From Nilaparvata lugens (taxonomy: Eukaryota; Arthropoda; Insecta; Hemiptera; Delphacidae): a stretch of DNA of 64,000 nucleotides. The stretch's first letter is position 1. Each line of letters begins with the position of its first letter. The position numbers and the translations under genes are program-made. The notes under the pieces were generated by a model that was not told where the DNA came from, ran no database searches, and saw nothing but the letters and a program-made list of their open reading frames with translations. Below, piece by piece: positions 12,897 through 23,903 of this stretch. The stretch covers positions 36,630,269 to 36,694,268 of the forward strand of contig NC_052507.1 in NCBI RefSeq assembly GCF_014356525.2, read 5' to 3'.

Positions 12897-13733
12897 TAGG
12901 CGCTCTTATGTGGCTCACATTCATACTTTTCGGTTTTTGGAGGTTCGGTTCGGTTCGTTTCGTTTTCGGTTCGTTTTCGGCAAATTCCGATAGGTGAGAA
13001 ACGATGATTCGGTTTGAATTCGGTACCGAATAGCAACCGCATAGCACCGAACGCCCCCTCGAAAAGAATAGGTTTCATCATATTCGAGTTCGTTGCTAGG
13101 GAAACGGGAAAAAACAAAGTCTTTTACACACGCTTGCCTTTTTTTGTTTTTATTTTAAACTGATATCGTGATTATCTGCTTCAAAATTTTCCAAGTCAAA
13201 ATCATATGGAAAATTCATTTCTGTTAGTTCACAGGAACATTTTTTTCTCAAATAATAGTTTGCTGAAAAAATATGAAAGATATAAATTAAAACTCAGGGA
13301 GAATTTTCATTTCTGTTTTTCCACGAATATTACATGATTTCATCAATGGAGAGAAGATATGGAGTTTATATACCATGTGTCAAAACAAGAACAAATTTTC
13401 AATTCAAAAAAAATCATCTCTCTGAACATCCAAAATTAACATAATCAAACAGAAACTATTCAAATAATTCACAATTTTCAATTAATTTTGAAATTTTGTT
13501 GTTCAAGAAATAACATATCACAATTTAACACAAGCTGTTATATTTAAATATACCAGCATGAACTGTGAAAATCCAAACACAGCTGTGTTTGAGAAGAAAA
13601 TACCTAATTAGAACCGTACGAATTAAAACCTGACATGTATGAAAGCCTCACTCGTTTTCGGTAACGAGCCGAACCGAACCGAAAACGTACCGAACCGAAT
13701 GAAACCGAAAGCGTGTGAAGCTAGCCTTATAAT
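12897..13733. mobile_element. MITE-like inverted-repeat element (family A, copy 2)
   Basis: The left arm (about 12897-12970, rich in GGTTCGGTTCG and TTTTCGG) and right arm (about 13655-13732, rich in CGAACCGAACCGAAAA) are inverted repeats of one another. The outermost part is imperfect and ends around TAAGGCTAGC on the right in reverse complement. The interior at 13008-13130 matches family A copy 1 at 6428-6560. No ORF with a transposase signature is present, so it is non-autonomous. Confidence 0.65.
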
Positions 13734-13849
13734 GCATTATCACATTTATTGTATTTGAAAAAGTTTACTCTACACTCAACACTGGAAGAAGATATTACTG
13801 AATTGATGTATATATGTCATAAATGTATTATATTTTCCATAATAACAAT

Positions 13850-14690
13850 ACACAAAATACTACTGGATCATCATCTCAATGAGATATGCGGAAGACTGAG
13901 GAAGACTATCTGCAGATTCACGATTCTGAGGACACTGGTCGACAAAGGATGTCTAAGAGTCATCTACTTCTCTCTAGCACAGTCCCTCATGCTGTATGGG
14001 ATTGTGGGATGGGGAGGTGCAAGCTTCTTGCACATCGAACCGCTCCTCAGGGTACAGAAGCTGATCATGAGGGTCATCAACCAGAAGCCTCGACGCTATT
14101 CATCAGACCAGCTATTCAATGAGTTTGACGTGATGGATCCAAGACAGCTTTACTCCAAGGAGATACTATGCAGATTACACAAGAACCCAACAACATTTCA
14201 AACCAGAAACCACAACCACAACACCAGATACAGGAATCTTCTCATCTCCAGTGTTGCAAGGAACACACTATACCAGAGACATTTTAATCATTTAGCACCA
14301 AAATGATATAATCTACTTCTTGCAAACTTTAAACAGATTAATCATCCTAGAAAGTTCAAAACAATAGTACAAAATTGGTTGATGAGCAAAGGAAGACAGA
14401 ACATAGAAAACATTATTTCAAATAACAAATAACCACCTGATGACTCACTAAACACTAACTAATTAATAATATGCACAAAAAAACTAACAAAACCTACTCT
14501 AGAACATGATACGCCATAGTGGAGTAGGTCAATTTCCACACAGGAAAAACTAAACAAGTAGAGGACACATTATAAAATTTTTTTGTAACCAACTATTGTA
14601 TGTAATATTGTAATTTATCTAATATATTGTGTGGTTGATGTTGTAGTTTTAGTTTTTGGGAAATAACCATTTATTTATTTATTTATTTGA
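13850..14690 (+). mobile_element. 5'-truncated non-LTR retrotransposon (jockey/CR1-type)
   Basis: A conceptual translation at about 13862-14432 resembles the C-terminal part of a jockey/CR1-type reverse transcriptase: LDHHLNEICGRLRKTI, then YFSLAQSLMLYGIVGWGG, then a basic NHNHNTRYRN motif. One in-frame TGA at 14304-14306 interrupts it. The frame then continues to a TAA at 14430-14432 after NWLMSKGRQNIENII. A non-coding tail of about 240 bp ends in (TTTA)n at 14668-14689, typical of a LINE 3' end. The catalytic YxDD region is absent, consistent with 5' truncation. Defective and immobile; it shares the gene's strand. Family-level naming is tentative. Confidence 0.8.
14304..14306 (+). other. 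Premature TGA in LINE reading frame
   Basis: The stop lies between conserved C-terminal blocks; the same frame stays open for 41 further codons. Best read as a decay mutation in a dead copy. Confidence 0.7.
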
Positions 14691-14699
14691 TACTGAATG

Positions 14700-15290
14700 A
14701 TCACTTGAATCCATTCCCAATAGTATTCATTTGACACTTAACAATGATTTATTTTATCAATATATTATGTTTGGTTCGCAAAATAATATCGGGGGACCGA
14801 GCTTCTCTCTGGAGTACAAAAGCATATAAATTTTATAACGATAGAGTAAATTATAATATATTTATAGTTTATAGAATGATATACTGTACTATGTTTGCTA
14901 CAATATTTGTCAATATTAACATATATATTTTAAAATATCTATTTTGAACTTTTTAGAGTAGAAATATAGCCCAACAATCACAACTATATGATGAAGTTTT
15001 CACTTGAGAATTACTTCTAATTCTACTATCCAAAAAAAGGAATGTTATTCATACACTATGAACACTGAAAATGTATGGTCATTGCTAAATGCTAATACTA
15101 TGTCTTATCAATTCATGAACAAAATACTACACATGCAAAGGCCAACCAACATCTGCTAAAAAATGTTTTAGTGTTGAAAAATTAAAAGGAAATTTAACTA
15201 TTTGATGTATTTGGAAACATCACGATAATATGTTTCTATTTTGAATATGATTATAATTTTTGATCAATTTTAATAATTAGTTTCACCTTT
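14700..15290. other. Non-coding intronic sequence
   Basis: Very AT-rich, with no recognisable feature. Confidence 0.5.
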
Positions 15291-15700
15291 CAAACCCTCA
15301 AGGTTTTTTCATCGTTTAGGTCGTGATTATATAAAATTGACAGTTTGGCTACACGTCTGCTTGTAAAATTCGGGGATGAGATATTTTGATTTTCCACAGA
15401 CGAACTCGCTCACTCATTTTCATAATTATACAAAAACGACGAAAATCTAATCTGTTTTCCCAAGGATGAACTATCCTTTCAATGTCGTTCAGCGAGTTTT
15501 CTCAGGGATGAGACCCAGTGATACCGAATTGAAGTAGAGACCTAGTGCAAAAACGTACCATTTTCAAAATTTTGGGAGAATCGATAGAGCCGTTTTCGAG
15601 ATCTGGTCACATACAGATATATATATAAACATAAAAACATCTAAACATATAAACAGAAATTGCTCGTTTGATAGTATAGGGAACCAACTAAAAAGCAACG
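15290..15700. repeat. Probable dispersed repeat
   Basis: Contains ACGTACCATTTTC, then CGATAGAGCCGTTTTCGAGAT, then ATATATATAAACATAAAAAC and ACATATAAACAGAAATTGCT. The mixture looks like a transposon 3' region and resembles the edges of the 8-bp array at 17.3 kb, where ACATATAAACATTT also follows an AT run. There is no second full copy in the window, so this is tentative. Confidence 0.35.
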
Positions 15701-17124
15701 CTTCAATTGTCCATTCATTTCAATACAATGTTAATTGAAATAAAACACAATATCGTGTAGGTGTAAAGGATAAGCAGCATTAAATCTTGAGATTTCTCCT
15801 GCTGATCCACTTGAAACATAACTTAGCCTACAACATTTCTCCAACAAATCCATAAATCCGATTATTATTGTTGGCTAAATCAGTACTGATTCCCAAAAAA
15901 AAAACTAATAGTAGTTGAAAATATTTTTGGCCATGAGCGTAGTGGTCTTACACCGACGAATTACGTTGTTTCCAACTACTCACTAGGTCTTTTCCACTCC
16001 TACAAGCCATTCACGTATCGGGAGAATAAAAAGAAATTGAGTAGATGTGCCCCTGAATTACTCTGCCGCTTTCCACTTTCTTCATGTTGTGTGTCGCCTC
16101 CTATGGGCGATACTTTACTGTGTTGGAGGGAAAGGGGAAATGGGGTGACTGAAGAAAAGAAAGAGAAAGCCACATTCAGTCTCTGGAAAAGAAAATAGAA
16201 TGTTCACCAGCAAGTTACAATTTATATTTCCCAGTTTCCTTCTATTTTCTCATACCTCTCCTGGTTTACAACATATTACACAGTTTTAGTGCTCTCCAAA
16301 AATGTTCACTCCGGATGCTGAATGCCAGCCCCCCTACCACCAAAACACCCTAACCTCCCCCCCTCACACTCCACAATCATCTTTCTCAGGCTTTTTCTTT
16401 TGACTTATCTCACTTCAAGGCCTGTTTTTTCCATCAACTCAATTTCTTGCAGTCATTTTCTTCTCTTCTCTCTTCTTCCTAATACAGCCTCTTCATTCCT
16501 CGTTCTCTCTTACTCTACTTCTATTTCTATCTTAAAGTATGTCAGTGTCAGCCTCTAGACTGTCTCAAAATACACCCTTTCAAATAACTCCTGGGCTGTA
16601 CGAATAAAAATGAAGTGTCAAAAGTGTAGTTGCTCAAGAGACAAGTATCATGCCATCAAAAAATAATATATCACTCCTAAAAATTAACAATATAATATAA
16701 CCAATGTTGATCGTTCAAGATTGTGTTGACAATAGTTCTACAAATGTCTAGTGCTCAGTTGATGATCATCATCAATATTATCAATGCATTTGTTGTTGAT
16801 TAATGTGTGGAAATGTAACACCACCAAACAGATTCGGATAGCAAAATGAAGATAAATTATTCTTATAATCATTTTTATATTTTGAATTGATTTTCAATCT
16901 GAGATAGAAGTGTGAATGGAGAAAAGACAATTGACATTTTCATCTATCAAAGAGAGTAGTTTTGCATCGTCCTGGAACTGAGAAACTGAGAGATGACGTG
17001 GTGTTAAGTTGCAATAATTCTGTATTGCGCCCAAATAGTATATTGAATATCAATCACTGTATAATAATTGTACATCCATAGATTTCACACAAGGTAGAGA
17101 AGTTCACAACTGTAACAAAGTCAT
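15700..17124. other. Non-coding, with a pyrimidine-rich stretch at 16330-16560
   Basis: The 16.3-16.6 kb stretch is C/T-rich and creates a low-complexity ORF of about 78 codons that I do not consider a gene. Nothing else is recognisable. Confidence 0.5.
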
Positions 17125-17275
17125 TTCAAAGTTACTAGTAGTTCTGTGAACAGTAGACCTCACGCAGTAATCTCATCCACAAGTACCTGATTGAAACTAT
17201 AGACCTTATGAAAATACAGCAATAGACTGGCTTCTCCACACATCAGTGTAATCACTTGTCAACTGATTAATGATG
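17125..17275 (+). repeat. Dispersed repeat (family B), copy next to 8-bp array
   Basis: Shares TGTGAACAGTAGACCTCACG, CATCCACAAGTA, GGCTTCTCCA and CACTTGTCAACTGAT with the reverse complement of 10450-10585. It is followed at once by the (AT)n run and then the 8-bp array, so the array may have grown inside this element. Confidence 0.6.
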
Positions 17276-17276
17276 A

Positions 17277-17288
17277 ATATACATATAT

Positions 17289-17321
<33 letters not shown>

Positions 17322-17323
17322 TT
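17277..17323. repeat. (AT)n microsatellite
   Basis: Nearly uninterrupted AT dinucleotide run immediately before the 8-bp tandem array. Confidence 0.92.
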
Positions 17324-17345
17324 GAATGTACAGTTGATTTTTACA

Positions 17346-18317
17346 TATAAACATTTAAACATTAAACATTTAAACATTTAAACATTTAAAACATTTAAAC
17401 ATTTAAACATTAAACATTTAAACATTTAAACATTTAAACATTTAAACATTTAAACATTTAAACATTTAAACATTTAAACATTTAAACATTAAACATTTAA
17501 ACATTTAAACATTTAAACATTTAACATTTAAACATTTAAACATTTAAACATTTAAACATTTAAACATTTAAACATTAAAACATTCAAACATTCAACATTT
17601 AAACATTTAAACATTTAAACATTAACATTTAAACATTTAAACATTTAACATTAAACATTTAAACATTTAAACATTTAAACATTTAACATTTAAACATTTA
17701 ACATTTAAACATTTAAACATTTAAACATTTAAACATTTAAACATTTAAACATTTAAAACATTTAAACATTTAAACATTTAAACATTTAAACATTTAAACA
17801 TTTAAACATTTAAACATTAAACATTTAAACTTTAAACATTTAACATTTAAAACATTTTAAACATTTAAACATTTAAACATTTAAACATTTAAACATTTAA
17901 ACATTTAAACATTTAAACATTTAAACATTTAAACATTTAAACATTTAAACATTTAAACATTTAAACATTTAAACATTTAAACATTTAAACATTTAAACAT
18001 TCAAACATTTAAACATTTAAACATTTAAACATTTAAACATTTAAACATTTAAACATTTAAACATTTAAACATTTAAACATTTAAACATTTAAACATTTAA
18101 ACATTTAAACATTTAAACATTTAAACATTTAATAATTTAAACATTCTAACATTTAAACATTTAATCATTTGAACATTTAAACATTTAAACATTTGAACAT
18201 TTGAACATTTAAACATTCAAACATTCAAACATTCAAACATTCAAACATTCAAACATTTAAACATTCAAGCAATCAAACATTCAAACATTCAAACATTTGA
18301 ACATCTAAACATTTAAA
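17346..18317. repeat. 8-bp tandem array, unit ACATTTAA
   Basis: About 970 bp made of roughly 120 copies of an 8-bp unit. Occasional 7-bp copies lack one A or T. The block at about 17866-18130 is almost perfect. The right edge (18150-18310) is diverged, with clustered ATTTGAAC and ATTCAAAC variants, and the left half has scattered length variants. That is the pattern of an array homogenised in its core and decaying at the edges. Stops in every frame rule out coding. It lies 2.2 kb before a Rox8 exon. Confidence 0.96.
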
Positions 18318-18319
18318 TA

Positions 18320-20513
18320 TCAAGAGAAATGCCAAACCGTCGACTTGAATCTTAGACCTCACTTCGCTCGGTCAATTAAGGTTAATCAAGATACTCCAAA
18401 CAAAGTGTTTGGTTATCAATCTCTCACTCGTGCAATTTTGAGAATACCTTACATTTTCTAATATCCCATTCGCAAACTCAATATAAAAAATAGATCAATA
18501 ACTAACTTCTCTGATATAACTCTGCTATTTGACAATCTTTCGTGCCTGTACAAGCCTATGCTGTATCGATCCGGAGATCAAATTAATTAACCAACATGAT
18601 AGAATGGCACCCCAAGGTATGGATCCGAATGGATATTGCTGTGATGGAGATGTCAGTGGCTTGTAAGATGCTTTGAATTGCGTGTTCTATGCACTCTGGG
18701 TATATGTACTGTGCACTACACATCATGTTAGCACATATGAGCCGAGTCATATTAATCCAGTAATTCAGTGGAGCAGCATATATGGGACATAACTTATTAG
18801 GAGCCCGCTAGCTTGGATGAGCTGGTCGGGGTATGATTGTTGAACTTTAATAGAATAGTTCGGTATTATTGATGTAATTGGTATTGGAATTGTGATCAAA
18901 GTTATGAGAGTTGTTGATAGGATATAGGCATAAGTTTCCTTGTTTGTTGTCTATGTACTGTCTCGAGCGTGAATTCCCTTAGGCTAGATATTGTTGTGTA
19001 GGCTTGAGATATCATTTTGATTAGAGGATTAAGTCTCTATTGAAAGATTCAATTTAACCGTTAATAGATTATTAATGATTTAATTCGATGTATTTTTCAA
19101 TTTTTGAGAATAAATGGATGATTTATGAGATACTTGAATGATTTGAAACATGAGTAAAACGTTTTTCTGTGGTATTGTAAGAATGTTGACCCTTAAGAAA
19201 TAAGCGGTTGTAATAAGTAATATGGATGAGAGAATATTCTCCTGATTGCATCAATGAATTTAATAACTTGCTGTCGGATTCCTACGATTAAATCCGATAA
19301 TACTTTGATGAATTTCAATGATCAGCTTATCATAAACAATCAAATAAACCTACCTCATAAATCATCTAGGTAAGTATTTATTTCATCAATCGTAAAACCA
19401 AATGTCCAATTGTGAAAAGTATGTTACAGATAGACGTAATAATAGGGAATAACTCCTTGGAAGTGTTTGCTCTACCAGAGTGTGTTCTACTCAAGTCCCC
19501 AACAGTGAATCAAGCAGTGTCTTAAAAATCATTTTTAAGCAGCGTCGCGTGCTAAGCATGCACTTAATCGCATCCCCTCGTTCAGCGTGTTTTGACGGAT
19601 CGATTTCAGTTCTCTATGATCCACCTATCCAATTGTCTGCCGGGAAAAATTCTCTTCCGAAATGCGGTATCCGGTGCCGAACTACTTTTCCGTTAGTTGG
19701 AAAAATGTTACGTGTGAATGGTGCTTTTGGCTTTTGGAGAGCCAACTAACCTACTATTCGTCCACAGTACGAGGTTGATTATCACGACTCTTCAAAGTAT
19801 ACAAAAAGTACAATAACCGTATCAGACTCAAATATTATTAAGCTGGAATGACTTTCGTTTAAACCAAACAATAACATCAGAATTTCACCTTTAAATTCAT
19901 TTGAAATTTTATATCGCTTTTGGAATGCACTTCATAGGAGTAATTGATATTGACTGCTCTATTGTCAGTTTGGAGAATTGAAATTTGGAGGCGGAGGAAG
20001 TCTTTTTTAGACTCTCTTGTTGAAGCTCCAATGTTTATTGAGAAGGGGTTGTCCAAATTTGAAAGGAAAAAAAACGAGAGTGTCTCAGTTTTTCTTGATT
20101 TCAGTTCATCCTTCATATAAAATTGGATGAACATAACCCAAAAGGTTCTGTTCAATTATGTTTCGAAGGTGAAAGGGTAGTTAAGGGAGGTTGGATTATC
20201 GCTTTTAAATGGCAATATTTTGGTATTATCAATAATGTTTCGATTATTTTGGATAATAAACACAATGATCGATAGCGTTGACCAAACAGCTGATCAGGAT
20301 GAACTGAAATTCAGAATCAAATAAATGCCATCCACAGAATCTCGTGAATGCTAATTTTTGTTATCTTTCTGCACACACTGCTGTAGATGGTCACAGCACT
20401 GAAATAAGAAGCAACCAAGTTACTAAAGTGCTACAGTATTTTAGAACTGTATTTTAGAGCTACAGTAAGTTGGAAATTTGAAGTAACTAATGTGTTTTTG
20501 TTGTATGTTACAG
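18320..20513. other. Intron end preceding Rox8 exon
   Basis: Mostly unrecognisable AT-rich sequence. A less AT-rich segment at about 19470-19750 carries an 89-codon open frame with no domain I recognise (see findings). The branch-point-like TAACTAAT and the acceptor TTGTATGTTACAG close the intron. Confidence 0.55.
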
Positions 20514-20589
20514 GGATTGCCGTGTAGTGAGAGACCCACAAACGCTCAAATCGAAAGGATATGGTTTTGTTTCATTCGTTAAAAAAACG
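20514..20589 (+). CDS. Rox8: TIA-1/TIAR (Rox8) exon, middle of RRM2
   Basis: Internal coding exon of 76 nt. It begins after an acceptor with branch-point-like TAACTAAT near 20483 and a T-rich tract ending TTACAG, and stops at the donor ACG|GTGAGT. The first base completes a codon from an upstream exon; 25 codons follow, starting DCRVVRD and containing KSKGYGFVSF. KGYGFVSF is a canonical RNP1 octamer, whose aromatic residues stack on RNA bases. Known of the family: TIA-1/TIAR proteins have three RRMs and a glutamine-rich tail, bind U-rich RNA, help U1 snRNP recognise weak donors and nucleate stress granules. The exon ends at phase 0, matching the next exon. The wording DCRVVRDPQTLKSKG follows the insect Rox8 version rather than the vertebrate one. 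No upstream partner exon was found in the window. Identification is firm; exact family member (TIA-1 versus TIAR) does not apply to insects, which usually have one orthologue. Confidence 0.93.
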
Positions 20590-22156
20590 GTGAGTAATAT
20601 TTACAAAAAAATCAACATCACTTCTGATTAATTTATCTCTATTGTTCAGTTGAATTCATTCAACTTGTAGTATAACTGTATATTTCACTCAGAACCGATT
20701 ACTACTACTTAGGCATCATCTACTAAGCTTGAGAGCTTGACAAATTGAATCAGATGAACAAAAATATTGAGATTCTCAATTTGAGATTCAATGTCCAATC
20801 CATTGAATTCATTGATTTATTGAATCATCCTTTATAGCTCCCACTCCCAATTCATCTCAATACTGTCTTCATTGATATGTTTCTCATCTTCTGAGAACAC
20901 CTTTTCCAATCGACTTGATTATCATAAGAAGTTGTTAATTAGGAAAATCTTCATGTGATTTTCTATTAATTTTTTTTCAAGTTTGTTTACATCCGTTCAG
21001 CATTGAACCCAATCAGATGAACTTCAATTAGAAATGCGAGATTGTGAGACATTTCTAATTGATTTAATTTTTTTGGGAATGGATTCGATCATCGAATTCC
21101 ATTCAACCCAATCACACGATAGAAATTAAGAATCGATCTTCTCCATATAAATTCAAAAAGCACAAACAATAAAGTGAAAGTCACAAGGCTTACAAAATTG
21201 ATACAAATTTCATCTCATTCATGTTGTACAGAGAAGGATTAAAATGTAAAGTGTTATCATCTTCATGTTATTAGATTTTGTATACGTTATGGAGTTCAAT
21301 CAAATCGTGTGTATTCATGACAAATGCTGACGAATTGAGCCTGTGAGACGTACAGTACAGAATTTTTAATTCTGCCAAGGTTAACACATGGAACCTTCTA
21401 AAGGAAAAAAAATGAAGCAAATATAATTAGGAAAAATAAAGAGATAAAAAGACTTCCGATGTGATAAATGGAGAGAATAATTACTACACATGTTGAGGAC
21501 AAGACCCAATAATTGTAAATCACTCTCAATTCAACATATTGAAGGGGCCAGTGTGACTTCTAATTGAGACTAACTGGTTTAGGCCAGCATGCAGAGATCT
21601 GTGATGGGGAATGGGTCATGTTATTTGCTGTAAACGTTGTTAACCTTCAGTACACCTTTTTGAAATGGTAAAAAGATTAGTGAAGTCCTCTGACTCTCTG
21701 CACAGTAAAAATCTTCAATCGTACACTTCTCATACTCTTTCTCAATTTATTTCCCTCCTCCTTTTCCATGCCTCTCCGTTACTTGATTTTTCTCCGTCTA
21801 CTCTGTCTTTTCCTCCCTTTTTCTTCACTCTTTGTTCCTCATTTTATTTCCTTCTCCACGTTTCCTTGCCTTGCTTTTCTTCTCTTCTATCGTTCCACCT
21901 ATTCAAAGGTTGCTAACAAGAATTAGCATTTTTCCTTTTCCCCTTTCGCTTCAATGACACTGGAACGTCCGCTACAAGCAAAGAGTGGATTCCCCCATGG
22001 CTCGTTTGTTGAGAGTTTCCTTTCATTTATAATGACAGACTCGTTTCCTAACTACTGACCTAACTCTTACTCCGTTCTCTCTCTTTTTTATCTCTTTCAA
22101 TCTCTAATCTTTTTCATTTCATGCACAATTATTTTTCTCAAGCAATTAAATAAATA
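20590..22156. other. Intronic sequence without recognised feature
   Basis: AT-rich. A C/T-rich stretch at about 21690-21905 produces a low-complexity ORF (Ser, Leu, Phe-rich) that I reject as a gene. Confidence 0.5.
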
Positions 22157-22640
22157 AAAAATCTGGTGTGGCGCACTCACACAACTTTCCTTGCCGTTAT
22201 GGAAATTTATCACCTGACGCTAGTGTTCACGCGCATCTCAAGTCTACTTATAAACAAAGATCTGAGCCAGCTGGTGACAGGACAATAATGCTGGAGACAT
22301 ACGAGGTCTTCTTCATAGTGAATCATTCAATAGAATCAACAGTTGCCAACAGTTTGCAATTGGATGATCACCACATTTTCTTGAATTTCGAGCTTATTTT
22401 CAATTTTAGGTGGAAATGTTAATGAACATCAATTGTAGAGATTTTCATGCTCAATCTTCGCCACTCGAAATTTTCGGTTCAAATTGTATCTGGAGCCTGA
22501 TAATTGGGAATCTGAAATCAAACTTTGCATAAATGGGGCGGATCTCCTGAATTTTTTACAGATATGAGACTGATGGCAGTTGATAGAGCTCATCCATAAC
22601 TATTCTAGGTATGGATTAAATCAAAATCGTTGGAGCCATT
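22157..22640 (-). mobile_element. Dispersed repeat family C, copy 1
   Basis: The reverse complement matches 32690-33220 almost throughout. Shared blocks are AGCTCTATCAACTGCCA, CTCCGCCCCATTTA-like, ATTATCAGGCT(C/T)CAGATAC, GACTTGAGATGCGCGTG-like, CACTAGCGTCAGGTGATAAA and the terminal GAGTGCGCCACACCAGATTT. It lacks the (GT)n part seen in the other copies. The apparent 84-codon ORF at 22168-22422 lies within the repeat and is not a gene. Confidence 0.8.
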
Positions 22641-23556
22641 CTTCTCTAACATAGTTATGATCTCCAGTCTTCAGTAAGATATCATTCTCTCAATAGCTAG
22701 TTTTTACATTTTAAGTGAATAGTTTATATTGAATAACATGATAAATTAGAAGTACTTGAATCACGCCTTCAGAGAAATTTATGTTTCAACATTCATTCAA
22801 CTTGGATTGAATGGCTGAAGAAAAAATGAAAAAGAAATTGGATTAGAATTGCTTGCTTATGTTAAATCAATTATCCGGAAAAATTGTGTAAGGAAAGACG
22901 CTCAGAGGCAGCAGTTTAAGGCTGAGATTTAGCAGATGCTTTGTGTAAATCGATGTTCTATTTGTAACTTACACCCTGTCATGTATAATTCTTGAGAACT
23001 TGTGAAGTTCTGGAGAGCAGTAGGCTTATTTTATCATGTTCTACCATAGAAAAAGGTAACGTTATTGAATTAATTATTATTAGTTTATTTTATGTACAAT
23101 CCCATCATTGGTTTCTGGTATTATTCACAAAGCGGACATCTCCTTCCGAAAAACAAGAAAACATTCTATGAAATAGTAATTATTATTAAACGAAAATCCA
23201 AATTAAATGCTGTAAATCACCCGAAGACTTCTCCTACTGTAAATATTGGCAACAGAGTTATTTCATTGGGATTCTCGTTTGATAATTATTATTTATTTAT
23301 TTGCAATTGAACAAATGCAACTCCCAATTTATTTCCATCTTTATTCTATGAAATAGTCTTCATTCATTAAAATTATAATATTCTGAGTATGTAGTTCCCC
23401 AATGAATACCAGATAGAATATTGTACATATTGTAATCTTGTAATACTTCACATTTCTTAAGAAGAAACAAAACGTGTTATTATTTCCATAAAACGTATAC
23501 TGTGAAATAAAACAAAAGAAAATCTTATAAGAGCAATGAATGGATTAGAAATAATT

Positions 23557-23603
23557 CAAAGCAGATAATTTTATTCATTTTCTAACGCAGCAACGATGAT
23601 AAA
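23557..23603 (+). repeat. Direct repeat, first copy
   Basis: Contains CAAAGCAGATAA, then ATTCATTTTCTAACGCAGCA and CGATGATAAA. It is repeated with about four differences at 23857-23903. Confidence 0.8.
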
Positions 23604-23856
23604 ATCTTCGAAATTTTTCCTCAGGCTCCTTATATTTAATATATAAGTAGAATATTAATAGTTTCATTTCCTATATTACAATTCGAAATATATAAATAAT
23701 TCTTGTTTGAAATTGACTTTGAAATTTGATCAGAATCATCAAATTCTCACAATATTCAAATATAAATGCAACTGGCTATAATGAGATACATAAAGTCATT
23801 ATTAGAAGTCAGTATCTGTTGGAAAAAACGGGTTTGTGATCCTTGTATGTCCTTAG

Positions 23857-23903
23857 ACAAAGCAGATAACTTCATTCATTTTCTAACGCAGCACCGATGA
23901 TAA
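23857..23903 (+). repeat. Direct repeat, second copy
   Basis: Same blocks as at 23557-23603, 300 bp downstream and in the same orientation. Confidence 0.8.

Noticed and set aside
17346..18317. CRISPR-like periodic array
   Set aside because: Units are contiguous 8-mers without spacers, in an animal genome.
22168..22422. 84-codon ORF
   Set aside because: Inside repeat family C, with the same sequence in other copies broken by stops.
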